DNA of 64,000 bases from an uncultured Pelagibacteraceae bacterium. GTDB taxonomy: Bacteria > Pseudomonadota > Alphaproteobacteria > Pelagibacterales > Pelagibacteraceae. Every line of letters starts with the position of its first letter. Positions within the stretch are counted from its first letter, which is position 1. Positions 1-8,654 of this stretch are shown here, piece by piece. Position numbers and translations under genes: made by a program. The stretch is from contig CACNTW010000002.1 in assembly GCA_902623495.1 (NCBI GenBank), forward strand, positions 1-64,000, read 5' to 3'. The notes beneath the pieces are model-generated. The model was not told the DNA's origin. It worked only from the letters and a program-made list of their open reading frames with translations, and did not search any database.

Positions 1-19
1 ACATTACTAATTTAAAAAA

Positions 20-1249
20 ATGAAATTAAAAAAAAATATTCCTCTTATAGATCAGCATGATAAAAACGGATTTTGGGGAGGTAAATTTGGTGGAAGCTAT
101 ATACCTGAAACACTTAAAAAACCTGTTGAAGATCTAACTAGGGAATTTCGAAAACTTAGAAAATCTAAATCCTTTATAAAAAAAAGAGATTTTTATTTTA
201 AAAACTATGTAGGTACACCTACAAGATTAATAAAGTTAGATAAATTATCTAGACATTTAGGGGGAGCTGAAATTTGGGCAAAAGTGGTTTCGGATGCAAA
301 TGGAGGGGCGCATAAGATTTATAATGCTACAGTTCACGCACTTATATGTAAAACTATGGGTAAAAAATACATAGTAGGAGATACTGGCGCTGGGTATGCA
401 GGAAAAATGCTGAGTATGGCAGCTAAGAAATTTGGTCTTAAATGTAAAATTTTTATGGGTGCTAAAGACATTAAAAGACAAAAACCGAATTGTGATGCAA
501 TGAAAAAAAATGGTGCAGAAATTGTTCCCGTGACTACTGGCAGTCAAACTTTAGTAGATGCTGTTAGTGAATGCATGCGTTATTGGGTTTCAAATTGTGA
601 CACTACACATATGTGTGTTGGATCTACTGTTGGACCAAACATTTTTGTTAAAATATGTGGTTGGAGTACAGCCCAAATATCTAGAGAGCTTAAAAAACAA
701 TTATTATCTGAATTCAAGAAGATTCCAAAAAAAATTAAATTAATTAATTGTGTTGGTGGGGGAAGTTCAGCCTATGGATTTTGGAGCGAATTTGTTGATT
801 TTCCAAAAAATCAAGTAGAATTAATTGGGGTTGAAGCTGGAGGCCCAAGGAATTCAAAACTACATGCCGCGCCATTAAGTCGTGGTGCGAAATTAGGAAT
901 TTTGCATGGTGCTGCTTCTTATATTTGTCAAAATAATGAAGGTCAAATTAATGAAACAGAGTCTATAAGTGCGGGCTTAGATTATCCTGGTGTAAGCCCG
1001 ATACATTGTTTTCTTAAAGATACAAAAAGAGCAAAATATACATTTGCAACTGACGAAGATGCTTTAAATGCATATAAACTAGTAACAAAATTTGAAAAAC
1101 TTAACCCAAGTCTAGAACCAAGTCATGCATTTGCTGAAGCAATAAAGATTGCTCCAAAATTAAGTAAAGATAATATTATAATCGTTAATTCTTGTGGAGA
1201 TGCAAAGAAAGATAGAGACATTTTAAAACAAAGACTAGTCAAAATATGA
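20..1249 (+). CDS. trpB: Tryptophan synthase beta chain, divergent (TrpB-like)
   Basis: PLP enzyme of 409 aa expected to join indole and serine into tryptophan. The start resembles TrpB (NGFWGGKFGG, then IPETL), and GGAHK supplies the PLP lysine (K99). GLDYPGVSP and LEPSHA are further family motifs. The core is unusual: the usual ETGAGQHG reads DTGAGYAG at 121-128, so the catalytic Glu is Asp and the His is Ala. GGGSNA reads GGGSSA, and the KREDLNHTG stretch before the lysine is replaced. It overlaps trpA by 4 bases. The preceding frame ends in a TGA at 21-23 overlapping this ATG, which fits an upstream trpF whose body is outside the window. Family is secure; true TrpB function is less so. 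Confidence 0.85.
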   Translation: MKLKKNIPLIDQHDKNGFWGGKFGGSYIPETLKKPVEDLTREFRKLRKSKSFIKKRDFYFKNYVGTPTRLIKLDKLSRHLGGAEIWAKVVSDANGGAHKIYNATVHALICKTMGKKYIVGDTGAGYAGKMLSMAAKKFGLKCKIFMGAKDIKRQKPNCDAMKKNGAEIVPVTTGSQTLVDAVSECMRYWVSNCDTTHMCVGSTVGPNIFVKICGWSTAQISRELKKQLLSEFKKIPKKIKLINCVGGGSSAYGFWSEFVDFPKNQVELIGVEAGGPRNSKLHAAPLSRGAKLGILHGAASYICQNNEGQINETESISAGLDYPGVSPIHCFLKDTKRAKYTFATDEDALNAYKLVTKFEKLNPSLEPSHAFAEAIKIAPKLSKDNIIIVNSCGDAKKDRDILKQRLVKI

Positions 1250-2046
1250 ACTCACCAATAAGTTTAGCTTTCATAAAAGCAAATGCAAACAATAGACCCG
1301 CATTATTAACTTATACTGTTGCGGGTGATAACACAAAAAAAAAAACTTTAGCAATTTTAAAAGCAATTTCAAATTACATCGATATTTGTGAAATTGGCTT
1401 CCCTCACAACACACCAATTGCTGATGGTGGCCAAATACAAACAAGTGCTTATAGAGCAATCAAGAACGGAATTAAAATTTCAGATGTCTTTGACATTGTA
1501 AAAAAATATAAAAAAAATAAAAATGCAAAACCTGTAATATTAATGGGTTATTATAATATGATATTCCAATACAATGAAATTAAATTTCTAAAAAAGTGCC
1601 GAGATGTAGGTGTCAATGGTATTATAGTCGTTGATTTACCATGGCCTGAAAATAAAAAATTTGCAAACATATGTAAAAAATATTCTATAAGTTTTATACA
1701 ATTATTATCACCGACAACTTCATTAGAAAGATTAAAAAAGATTGTAAAAGACTCTCATGAGATGATTTACTATATAAGTATGTTATCTACAACAGGTGGA
1801 AAATTGAAAGTTTCTCCAAAAGAAATTTTGTCGAAATATAAAAAGATAAAAAAAATAAATCCAAAAAAAAAATGTGTTATTGGTTTTGGAATAACAGAAA
1901 AAAATATCTCTAAACTTAAATCTTCAGACGGTTTGGTTGTTGGAAGTCAAATAAGTAAGGAAATATCAAGGAGTTTAAACAATAGACAAAATCCTGTCAC
2001 AAATGTAAGTAAACTTGTAAAAAAATTAAAAAATAAAATTTTATGA
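1246..2046 (+). CDS. trpA: Tryptophan synthase alpha chain
   Basis: Cleaves indole-3-glycerol phosphate to indole for the beta subunit; cytosolic TIM barrel of 266 aa, the normal length. The catalytic Glu lies in CEIGFPH and the catalytic Asp in PIADGG; the usual FSDP between them reads HNTP. VILMGYYN, IIVVDLP and VIGFGIT are typical TrpA barrel strands, and STTGG replaces the usual GVTG loop. The ATG overlaps the trpB stop (ATGA), as does the next gene with this stop, so trpB-trpA-accD are translationally coupled. Identification is secure; the sequence is more diverged than usual, as in its neighbours. Confidence 0.9.
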   Translation: MNSPISLAFIKANANNRPALLTYTVAGDNTKKKTLAILKAISNYIDICEIGFPHNTPIADGGQIQTSAYRAIKNGIKISDVFDIVKKYKKNKNAKPVILMGYYNMIFQYNEIKFLKKCRDVGVNGIIVVDLPWPENKKFANICKKYSISFIQLLSPTTSLERLKKIVKDSHEMIYYISMLSTTGGKLKVSPKEILSKYKKIKKINPKKKCVIGFGITEKNISKLKSSDGLVVGSQISKEISRSLNNRQNPVTNVSKLVKKLKNKIL

Positions 2047-2975
2047 ATTGGATTACAAAAGCATTAAGTTTTGGTGAAAAGATAAAAAAAGTTTTTAAAA
2101 AAAGACCTTCAAAAGAAGATATCGCAAATTCAGATTGGACTAGCTGTTGCAAAGGTCCAATACTAAAAATCGATTTAGAGGAAAATTTATGGGTATGCAA
2201 CTCTTGTGGAAAACATCATAGAATAAATTGTAGACAAAGATTTGATATTATCTTTGGAAAAAATGCATATGAAATTTTTGATACACCAATACCCGCAGAA
2301 GATCCACTTGGATGGGTAGATACCAAATCTTATAAAGAAAGATTAGAATCTGCTAGAAAGAAAACTAAGCAAAATTCAGCAGTGATGATTGCTAAAGGTA
2401 AAATAAACGGAATTGAAATTGTAGCGGGTGCAATAAATTTTGAGTTCATTGGTGGTTCTGTTGGAGCAGCTGAGGGTGAGGCTATTATTTATGGAGTTCA
2501 GCACGCAATTGATAATCAAACACCATTTGTTTTTTTTCCCTGTGGTGGAGGACAAAGAATGTTTGAGTCTCCTATTGCGCTTGCAAATATGACAAGAACT
2601 ACTCTTGCAATAAATGAGCTTAAAAAAAATAATCTTCCTTATTTAGTTTGTTTTACAGATCCAACAGCTGGTGGGATTACAGCATCTTTTGCTATGTTAG
2701 GCGATATTCATTTTGCTGAACCAGGTTGTTTGATAGCGTTTGCGGGAAAAAGAGTTATACAAGCAACAGTGAAAGAGGAGTTAAGCTCTGATTTTCAAAC
2801 ATCTGAATTTGTTGAAAAACATGGATTTGTCGACAGAATTGTTGAACGAAAAGATTTAAAAACAGAAATAAGCTTACTGTTATCAATATTGTTAAAAAAA
2901 GATAGCGCGGTAAATGAAAAGCAAATAAATGAAACTTCAGACAATATTGAACCGCTTGCAAAAGCTGCATCCTAA
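2043..2975 (+). CDS. accD: Acetyl-CoA carboxylase carboxyltransferase beta subunit
   Basis: Transfers CO2 from biotin to acetyl-CoA with AccA (not in this window), the first step of fatty acid synthesis; 310 aa. An N-terminal zinc ribbon is followed by a crotonase-fold carboxyltransferase domain (GGSVGAAEGE, TDPTAGGITASFAMLGD, FAGKRVI). The ribbon is odd: the first CxxC reads C35-C36-K-G38, while the second (C52, C55) is intact. The usual SASGGARMQE reads PCGGGQRMFE. It sits in the conserved alphaproteobacterial trpA-accD-folC order and overlaps both neighbours. The family is clear; the drift at conserved motifs is noted in the findings. Confidence 0.9.
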   Translation: MNWITKALSFGEKIKKVFKKRPSKEDIANSDWTSCCKGPILKIDLEENLWVCNSCGKHHRINCRQRFDIIFGKNAYEIFDTPIPAEDPLGWVDTKSYKERLESARKKTKQNSAVMIAKGKINGIEIVAGAINFEFIGGSVGAAEGEAIIYGVQHAIDNQTPFVFFPCGGGQRMFESPIALANMTRTTLAINELKKNNLPYLVCFTDPTAGGITASFAMLGDIHFAEPGCLIAFAGKRVIQATVKEELSSDFQTSEFVEKHGFVDRIVERKDLKTEISLLLSILLKKDSAVNEKQINETSDNIEPLAKAAS

Positions 2976-4194
2976 AGAAATTGATCTCAGTCTAGATAGA
3001 GTTAAGAATCTTTGTAATAAATTAGGAAATCCACAAAAAGAGCTAAAATACATATCTGTAGTTGGCACAAATGGCAAGTATTCAACTATACAAGCAGTGA
3101 GATCAATTTTAAAAACTGCTAATATAGACTGTAATATTTATACTAGCCCGCATATTCAAAAAATTAACGAGAGATTTATTTTTAACGACATTGAAATATC
3201 TGACAATAACTTGTCTGATTTATTAGTAGAAGTTGAAAATTTTAATAATGGCGAACAAATAACGTATTTTGAAATATTAACTGCAGCATATTTTTATTAT
3301 GCAAGTAAATTCAAAGACAAAATAAATATTATTGAAAGTGGTCTATTTCACAGATTTGATGCAACAAATATTATTGATACTAATTTATCTAGTATTGTTA
3401 CTTCAATAGGATTGGATCATTTAGATTGGTTACCAAAAAATGAGCAAAATATTGAAAAAATTGTTTATGAAAAAACCTCATCCCTACTAAATTCTAATAT
3501 TGTAGTTAGCAAACAAAGCTCAGACGAAACCTTAAATTTAATAAAAAAAACAATTAATAATAATCTATCAAAAAAAATCATTTATAAAGATGATTTTAAT
3601 TATTCATTAAGTGAGAATGGTTTTATTTATTACGAAGATGAATATGGTGGTTTGAAATTACCAAAACCAAATCTTTTAGGTAATTTTCAAATTGATAATT
3701 GTGCGACTGCTATTGCTACTTTAAGAAATTTACAACTGGGAGTAAAAGATCAAAATATTAAAGAAGGAATTACTAGGATAAAAAGTATTGCAAGGCTACA
3801 AGAAATTAAATCTGGAAAACTTAAAAATATTTGTAAGGATAATAGATTATATTTAGATGGTTCACATAATCCTTTGGGTGCAAAAGCTCTTAATGAATAT
3901 TTAAATTCTCTTGATTGTAAAAAACATTTAATTCTTGGAATGATGTCTAATAAAGATCATGAAGAATATTTAAGCAAATTTAATAATATATCTTCCATAA
4001 CAACAATTGATATTCCTAACCAACCGAACGCTATCAAAGGAATTGATTTAAAGGAAAAATTAAATAAGTTTCCTAATGTTAGTTACAAAAAATCTATTGA
4101 GGAAGCTCTTTTTTCTCTGAATTCAGAGAAAGATGATTTGATAATGATAACTGGATCTTTATATCTTGCTGGAGAATTACTTAATAAAAATTAG
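2929..4194 (+). CDS. folC: Folylpolyglutamate synthase / dihydrofolate synthase
   Basis: Mur-ligase-fold ATPase that adds glutamate to dihydropteroate and folates; 421 aa, normal length. The opening LQKLHPKEIDLSLDR is typical and supports this start, giving a 47-base overlap with accD. The P-loop is GTNGKYST (K50) instead of GTNGKGST, and GLGGRLDATN reads GLFHRFDATN near residue 138. TSPH, NERF, FEILTA and LDGSHNP are conserved. It converges on trxA with a 4-base overlap. Assignment is by family and synteny; the loop changes are unusual but K, S and T of the P-loop are kept. Confidence 0.9.
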   Translation: MKLQTILNRLQKLHPKEIDLSLDRVKNLCNKLGNPQKELKYISVVGTNGKYSTIQAVRSILKTANIDCNIYTSPHIQKINERFIFNDIEISDNNLSDLLVEVENFNNGEQITYFEILTAAYFYYASKFKDKINIIESGLFHRFDATNIIDTNLSSIVTSIGLDHLDWLPKNEQNIEKIVYEKTSSLLNSNIVVSKQSSDETLNLIKKTINNNLSKKIIYKDDFNYSLSENGFIYYEDEYGGLKLPKPNLLGNFQIDNCATAIATLRNLQLGVKDQNIKEGITRIKSIARLQEIKSGKLKNICKDNRLYLDGSHNPLGAKALNEYLNSLDCKKHLILGMMSNKDHEEYLSKFNNISSITTIDIPNQPNAIKGIDLKEKLNKFPNVSYKKSIEEALFSLNSEKDDLIMITGSLYLAGELLNKN

Positions 4195-4511
4195 ATATTT
4201 TCTTTTATAAAAGCCACAATATCACTTTTTGGTGTAGCTCCAACTTTAGTTGCTTTTAATTCACCACCTTTAAATAAAAGCATTGTGGGAATTCCACGAA
4301 CACCATACTTGGTAGGCATGTTAGGTTCTGAGTCTATGTCATGTTTTGCAATGACAATATCATTTGCCATTTCCTCCGAAATTTCCTCTAAGATTGGTCC
4401 AACCATTTTACAAGGTCCACACCATTCTGCCCAAAAATCTACTAAAACAGGTTTCTCATTTTTTAGAACTTGTTCTTCAAATTTTTCGTCTGTAACTTTT
4501 AATGTTGCCAT
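4191..4511 (-). CDS. trxA: Thioredoxin
   Basis: Small cytosolic dithiol oxidoreductase, 106 aa, the normal size. The active site WCGPC is at residues 30-34, preceded by LVDFWAE; the cis-proline loop RGIPTM and the C-terminal strand with KVGA are present. In many alphaproteobacteria trxA lies between addA and folC; here folC is convergent on one side and an exonuclease gene, not addA, follows on the other. It has its own upstream gap of 66 bases, so it is probably transcribed separately or from the nuclease operon. Confidence 0.97.
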   Translation of the reverse strand: MATLKVTDEKFEEQVLKNEKPVLVDFWAEWCGPCKMVGPILEEISEEMANDIVIAKHDIDSEPNMPTKYGVRGIPTMLLFKGGELKATKVGATPKSDIVAFIKENI

Positions 4512-4577
4512 AGTATTTATATATAAATTAAAATTTTTTTATCAATAGTTAAAGAAGAAATGTTAAAATTATCCACA

Positions 4578-6011
4578 TTAAACATTTTCATACTTTTTCT
4601 CTATTGACATTGCATATTCATTAAACTCGTCTAGGAGTAATAGCTTTTCGTTGTCATTCTCATTTGTATATTTTTCTCTCAGGGTATCAATTTCTGTGTA
4701 AAGTGTTGGAATTGTCCACCATTTTTCTTTCTTTTTACTCAAAATTCGCTTTGCAATTTCTCGTTTTATTGTTTTAAGCATACTCTCGGGTAAAACTTCG
4801 GGTGCCTCTCGATATATGATTTTTTTTCCAAATCCTACTAAACGATCATCATCAAATTTATCTAGTAATTTAAGTTTATCTTTCCATGATGCTGCATGCC
4901 AAGTAGAAAATAATGAAGTATCTTTGTTTGATGTAAATTTAGTATAAATACTTTCTTCTGCATAAATATCTTCTTGTGTTTTAGATTGTTCTTTTTCTTC
5001 AGCCACTTCTCTTAATGCATGAAGTATATTTTGAGAAAATTTCTCATAATTTTTAACAATATCTGCCCTTTTTTTTATTAAAGACTTATCCATGGCACTA
5101 TAAGGTTCGGCTTTCATGCCATATTTTGCATCAATAATAATTGGGGCCTTATTAGATCTAATAGTCCTTAAAAATTTAGGAGATTTTTTCATTTCAACTT
5201 TTAGCTCATTTATTGATAAATTTAATAAAGGTTCTATATCAATCCTTAAGTCGAATGCATAATACCAACCGGCATATATTGGATGCATACAGTATTTTTG
5301 ATGAAGAGGTGCAACTAGATGAAGTCTAGATTTACCATAATAATACTCATTTAGAGTAATAATTTCCCCTTTCTTAATTATAGTTTCAGTGTCGGATTTG
5401 TTCGCAGTTTTAAAAAAAGACTCCCAAGTATATGGTTGTTTTTTTTTAACAATATTTAAAACTTTAGCTGTCATTATACTATCACTTAAAGCACTATGGG
5501 CGTCAGTTGAATCAATACCTTGCATTCTAGCCAAGGACTCTAATTTGAATACTGCATTATTTTTTTCATTAAATTCTACTTCTAAAATTGAAGGATCAAT
5601 TGCATAAGCTGCACGAGCAATATTAATACCATCATGTCTTTTGTTCGGAGCGGAATTTGTTAGATATGGATATCTAATCCCTTTAAAAAACTCTTTTCTT
5701 ATCATTTCATCATCAAATCCAATATTAGACCAACCAAGAAATACTGCGGGACTCCACTTTTTAAATATTTTTTCAACTTCTGCTAACATTTGATAATGAG
5801 AAAGATTTGTTTGAGTTAATTGCTTTATTGATGTCTTATTAACAATAAGCGCCATGGCCTGAAAGATTTCTCCTTCAGGTAAGCTGCATCTTAAATTAAA
5901 TCTGTCTTTCTCTTTAAAATTATCATCAACTAGAACTCCGCCAATTTCAATGATGCTCCCAAAGTCAGTACTTGCGCTAGATGATTCTATGTCCCAAATT
6001 GCTAAATTCAT
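4578..6011 (-). CDS. sbcB: Exodeoxyribonuclease I (SbcB-like)
   Basis: Predicted 3'-5' single-strand DNA exonuclease of 477 aa, close to the E. coli enzyme in length. DEDDh motifs are visible: WDIES at the N-terminus (D and E), GWSNIGFDDEMIRKEF (third acidic residue) and DAHSALSDS (His and final Asp). The C-terminal half should form the SH3-like and helical parts of ExoI (motif around KLLDKFDDDRL). Its ATG overlaps the stop of a 43-residue ORF (ATGA), placing it in an operon with two other DNA-metabolism genes. It occupies the place next to trxA where addA is often found. Role is inferred from motifs. Confidence 0.88.
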   Translation of the reverse strand: MNLAIWDIESSSASTDFGSIIEIGGVLVDDNFKEKDRFNLRCSLPEGEIFQAMALIVNKTSIKQLTQTNLSHYQMLAEVEKIFKKWSPAVFLGWSNIGFDDEMIRKEFFKGIRYPYLTNSAPNKRHDGINIARAAYAIDPSILEVEFNEKNNAVFKLESLARMQGIDSTDAHSALSDSIMTAKVLNIVKKKQPYTWESFFKTANKSDTETIIKKGEIITLNEYYYGKSRLHLVAPLHQKYCMHPIYAGWYYAFDLRIDIEPLLNLSINELKVEMKKSPKFLRTIRSNKAPIIIDAKYGMKAEPYSAMDKSLIKKRADIVKNYEKFSQNILHALREVAEEKEQSKTQEDIYAEESIYTKFTSNKDTSLFSTWHAASWKDKLKLLDKFDDDRLVGFGKKIIYREAPEVLPESMLKTIKREIAKRILSKKKEKWWTIPTLYTEIDTLREKYTNENDNEKLLLLDEFNEYAMSIEKKYENV

Positions 6012-6139
6012 AACTTTATCCTCAAATTAGCTAATATTTTATGGGTTTTTGGAAAGTTTTTTAAAGACTTAACCATTAGCATATAAACGATTAGCTCAGG
6101 TATTAATAACTCTTGTATGGATTGGTTAGTTAAAGTCAA
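6008..6139 (-). CDS. Unrecognised 43-aa small protein between two nuclease genes
   Basis: An open frame of 43 codons that bridges the gap between the MGME1-like nuclease and ExoI exactly. Its TTG start (6137-6139) overlaps the TGA stop of the upstream gene as TTGA, and its TGA stop (6008-6010) overlaps the ExoI start as ATGA. The same TTGA junction occurs between dapE and the deacetylase gene in this window. The peptide has a hydrophobic middle (LLIPELIVYMLMV) and a basic tail rich in Lys and Leu. No family is recognised. An internal ATG (6082) would give 24 aa. Both-end coupling is the main support; the reading frame could still be chance in AT-rich DNA. Confidence 0.55.
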   Translation of the reverse strand: MTLTNQSIQELLIPELIVYMLMVKSLKNFPKTHKILANLRIKL

Positions 6140-6822
6140 GATATATTATTCAATTCGTAAAACTTTTTAACCCTTCCTAAAAATAAATTTTGATACATTT
6201 CTAATTCAGCTCCCTCAATTTTAAATTCTTGGAATAAAATATCTTTAGTACATAATAATATTATACCCGCTTTCATCTTAGTTCCATGGACAGTATCATG
6301 TGCTAATGTATATGCTCCTAATTGCAAAAAATAATCTTGAATGTAATCTACTTTTTTCGGTTTATTAGACTGTTTAAAATCTACAATGACATCTTTACCT
6401 TCGTATACTGCTATCATGTCAGCTGTTCCAGCATATTGATCTGGATAATATAAAGTTTCTTCCATTCCATATACTTCGTTAAGTCTTCCAGTAATTCCTT
6501 TTTGAATTATTTCTTTAGCCATGTTTTTATATTGTTCATTACTCTCAAAAAAACTCTCATTAATTCTTCCTCTTAAATAGTCCTCAATATAAGAGTGCAT
6601 AGAAGTACCTCTCGATGACGCCTCTGTTTTAATTCTATTTGCTTCCTTAACACCTACTCTCTCTCTCCAATTTGCAAGAGCTGCCTTCTCTTCTTCAGAC
6701 TTTGTAGTACTTAGAATAGTAGTAACACTTGGTAGTTTGTTCTCTCCTAATAAATATTTTCTGTATCCATCTTCAATTGACCTTGAAGACTTGGGATAAT
6801 TAAATTTATTATTCCATTTCAT
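6136..6822 (-). CDS. PD-(D/E)XK nuclease, RecB/MGME1-like
   Basis: Predicted exonuclease of 228 aa. An N-terminal RecB-type GTSMH motif precedes the catalytic core: acidic residue in QYAGTAD, then VIVDFKQS (D-x-K), then a Gln/Tyr motif LQLGAYT. The set resembles phage exonucleases and the mitochondrial enzyme MGME1 (known to act on single-stranded ends), so a role in DNA end processing is likely. It lies between rmuC and ExoI on the same strand; together they make a DNA recombination/repair cluster. The start is the ATG in frame with KWNNKF. No helicase domain is present, so it is not AddB. Exact substrate is unknown. Confidence 0.75.
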   Translation of the reverse strand: MKWNNKFNYPKSSRSIEDGYRKYLLGENKLPSVTTILSTTKSEEEKAALANWRERVGVKEANRIKTEASSRGTSMHSYIEDYLRGRINESFFESNEQYKNMAKEIIQKGITGRLNEVYGMEETLYYPDQYAGTADMIAVYEGKDVIVDFKQSNKPKKVDYIQDYFLQLGAYTLAHDTVHGTKMKAGIILLCTKDILFQEFKIEGAELEMYQNLFLGRVKKFYELNNIS

Positions 6823-6846
6823 TAAATTTTTTGTAATAGAATTAAT

Positions 6847-7941
6847 TTAATTTTTTGCTTGACTTGGAATATCCTCAAATTTCTCGACATTTTCTGCTTC
6901 AATCGCTCTTTCAATTTGCTCGGGATCTTTTATATTTTCTAATGTTCTTTTAATAGATCTTGCATCTGTTCCAAATTTATCAACAGCTGACATTGCCTCT
7001 TCTAATTTTTTTCTGAGATTAACAATTCCATCAAAATGTTTTGTGAATCTAGTACTTATTGTTTTTAAATGATCATATATTTCTGTTGCGTGTTTTTGAA
7101 CTTTTAATGTTTGAAAACCCATGTGTAATGATTGTAGATACCCAGATAAATTATTTGGCCCCATAACAGTTACTTTATATTTTTTCATTAATTCTTGGCT
7201 CAATAATTCTTTAGTATTTGGATCTTGATAATTAGCTAACTCTAAAAACAAACTCTCTGTTGGTGCATACACAATTGCAAAATCAGTGCTTTTAGGTGGG
7301 ACAATATATTTTTCATTTATACTCTTGGCTTTTTCTTTAAAAGCTTTTGCAAGTTTAGTTCTTGCATCCACAATAGCTTTTTTATCGTCTTCTTGATGAG
7401 CATCTTGAATAGCTTTAAATCTCTCAACAGGAAAATGGCTATCAACCGGAACCAATACACCCTCTTGAAGTTTAATAGCAAATTCAACATTTTCGCTAGT
7501 TTCCTCCTTCATTTTAACATTTGAAAGGTACTGTGAAGAAGGTAGTAAATCCTTAATAAGTGAGCCCAGGCTGAACTCAGCTAAAGTTCCATACTTTTTG
7601 ACTCCAGCTAAAATTTTATTAATGCCTTTCTGACTTTCGTTTAAATTTTCAACTTGGGAATTAAAAGCTGCAACTTTCTCATCAACTTTTGTCAGAGCTG
7701 CTGTCATATCTTTCGTAACACCAGTTGAAAGATTGTTAAAAGATGAAGACATCGAACTTAAAGATGTATTTATAGTAGTATTTAAACTATCTTTTAATTT
7801 AATTATTTCGGCATTTAGATTAGCTATCTCATCAGCTTTGTTTTCATCCTCTTTTTTTATATTTGATTTAATATTTAAATAAAGGATAGATAAAGTCGCT
7901 ATTAATATTGAAGCTAAAATAATTATTAAAATTATATCCAT
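6847..7941 (-). CDS. rmuC: DNA recombination protein RmuC
   Basis: 364 aa. One N-terminal membrane helix (about residues 3-23), a coiled coil (about 30-115) and the RmuC nuclease-like domain (VPVDSHFPVERF, DFAIVYAPTESLFLELA, VMGPNNLSGYLQSL, then HATEIYDHL). RmuC limits inversion between short inverted repeats and is thought to cut DNA structures. The membrane helix and coiled coil are usual for the family. It is followed at 24 bases by the MGME1-like nuclease gene in the same direction, supporting a shared recombination function. Confidence 0.93.
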   Translation of the reverse strand: MDIILIIILASILIATLSILYLNIKSNIKKEDENKADEIANLNAEIIKLKDSLNTTINTSLSSMSSSFNNLSTGVTKDMTAALTKVDEKVAAFNSQVENLNESQKGINKILAGVKKYGTLAEFSLGSLIKDLLPSSQYLSNVKMKEETSENVEFAIKLQEGVLVPVDSHFPVERFKAIQDAHQEDDKKAIVDARTKLAKAFKEKAKSINEKYIVPPKSTDFAIVYAPTESLFLELANYQDPNTKELLSQELMKKYKVTVMGPNNLSGYLQSLHMGFQTLKVQKHATEIYDHLKTISTRFTKHFDGIVNLRKKLEEAMSAVDKFGTDARSIKRTLENIKDPEQIERAIEAENVEKFEDIPSQAKN

Positions 7942-7982
7942 GATTCGTATGTTACACTTACTTAATAATATTTAAAGTTTAT

Positions 7983-8654
7983 TTAAAACACTTTTAAGAG
8001 TTCTGCCTCTTTTTTTTTTTTGGGGGTCATTAAACATGCTTGAGATTTAAGAATTATTCCGTCTTTTAATATCCTTAATTTATTAGCTTTTAAGGTTGCT
8101 CCTGTTGAAGTTATATCAGTTATAATTTCTGATGATCCAGTAAATGGGTATATCTCTGTTGCGCCGAGACTCTTTACCAATTTAAATTGTGTAACTCCTC
8201 TTGAGAACATGAATTCTCTAGTTAGATTAGGATACTTTGTTGCTATACGTAATCTATTTCTTTTTTTATCTTTAAATTCAAAAGCTATTTCTTCAAGATC
8301 AGGCATTGTCTGTACATCTATCCAATCATCTGGAATTGCAACTACCAATGTAGCCTCTCCAAAATTGTACTTTTTTTTTACAATCACCTTTTTTTGAATA
8401 TTAATTTCGCTTTCCTTTAATAAATCATATCCTGAGAAACCAATATCTAAAGATCCATCTGCAAGACGTTCTACTATCTCTCTAGCATGAAGATAATAAA
8501 TAACTAAATTTTTTTTTCCTTTGATAAATCCAAATAAGTCTCTCTCACCTCTTTCAGATAGAATTTTTAATTTCTTTTTTTTAAAAATATTTAATACTCC
8601 AGATCGTAAACGACCTTTACTTGGAATTCCAATTTTAACAATGTTGTTACTCAT
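7983..8654 (-). CDS. hisG: ATP phosphoribosyltransferase, short form
   Basis: First enzyme of histidine synthesis, condensing ATP and PRPP. At 223 aa it is the short HisG that lacks the regulatory C-terminal domain and needs HisZ, which is encoded two genes upstream. Motifs: IGIPSKGRL at the start, ADGSLDIGFSGYDLL, and the PRPP-binding ITDITSTGATLKANKL. Its ATG overlaps the end of the sulfotransferase gene by 8 bases, so hisS-hisZ-sulfotransferase-hisG read as one coupled unit. It ends near a T-rich tract on the coding strand, before rmuC. Confidence 0.93.
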   Translation of the reverse strand: MSNNIVKIGIPSKGRLRSGVLNIFKKKKLKILSERGERDLFGFIKGKKNLVIYYLHAREIVERLADGSLDIGFSGYDLLKESEINIQKKVIVKKKYNFGEATLVVAIPDDWIDVQTMPDLEEIAFEFKDKKRNRLRIATKYPNLTREFMFSRGVTQFKLVKSLGATEIYPFTGSSEIITDITSTGATLKANKLRILKDGIILKSQACLMTPKKKKEAELLKVF

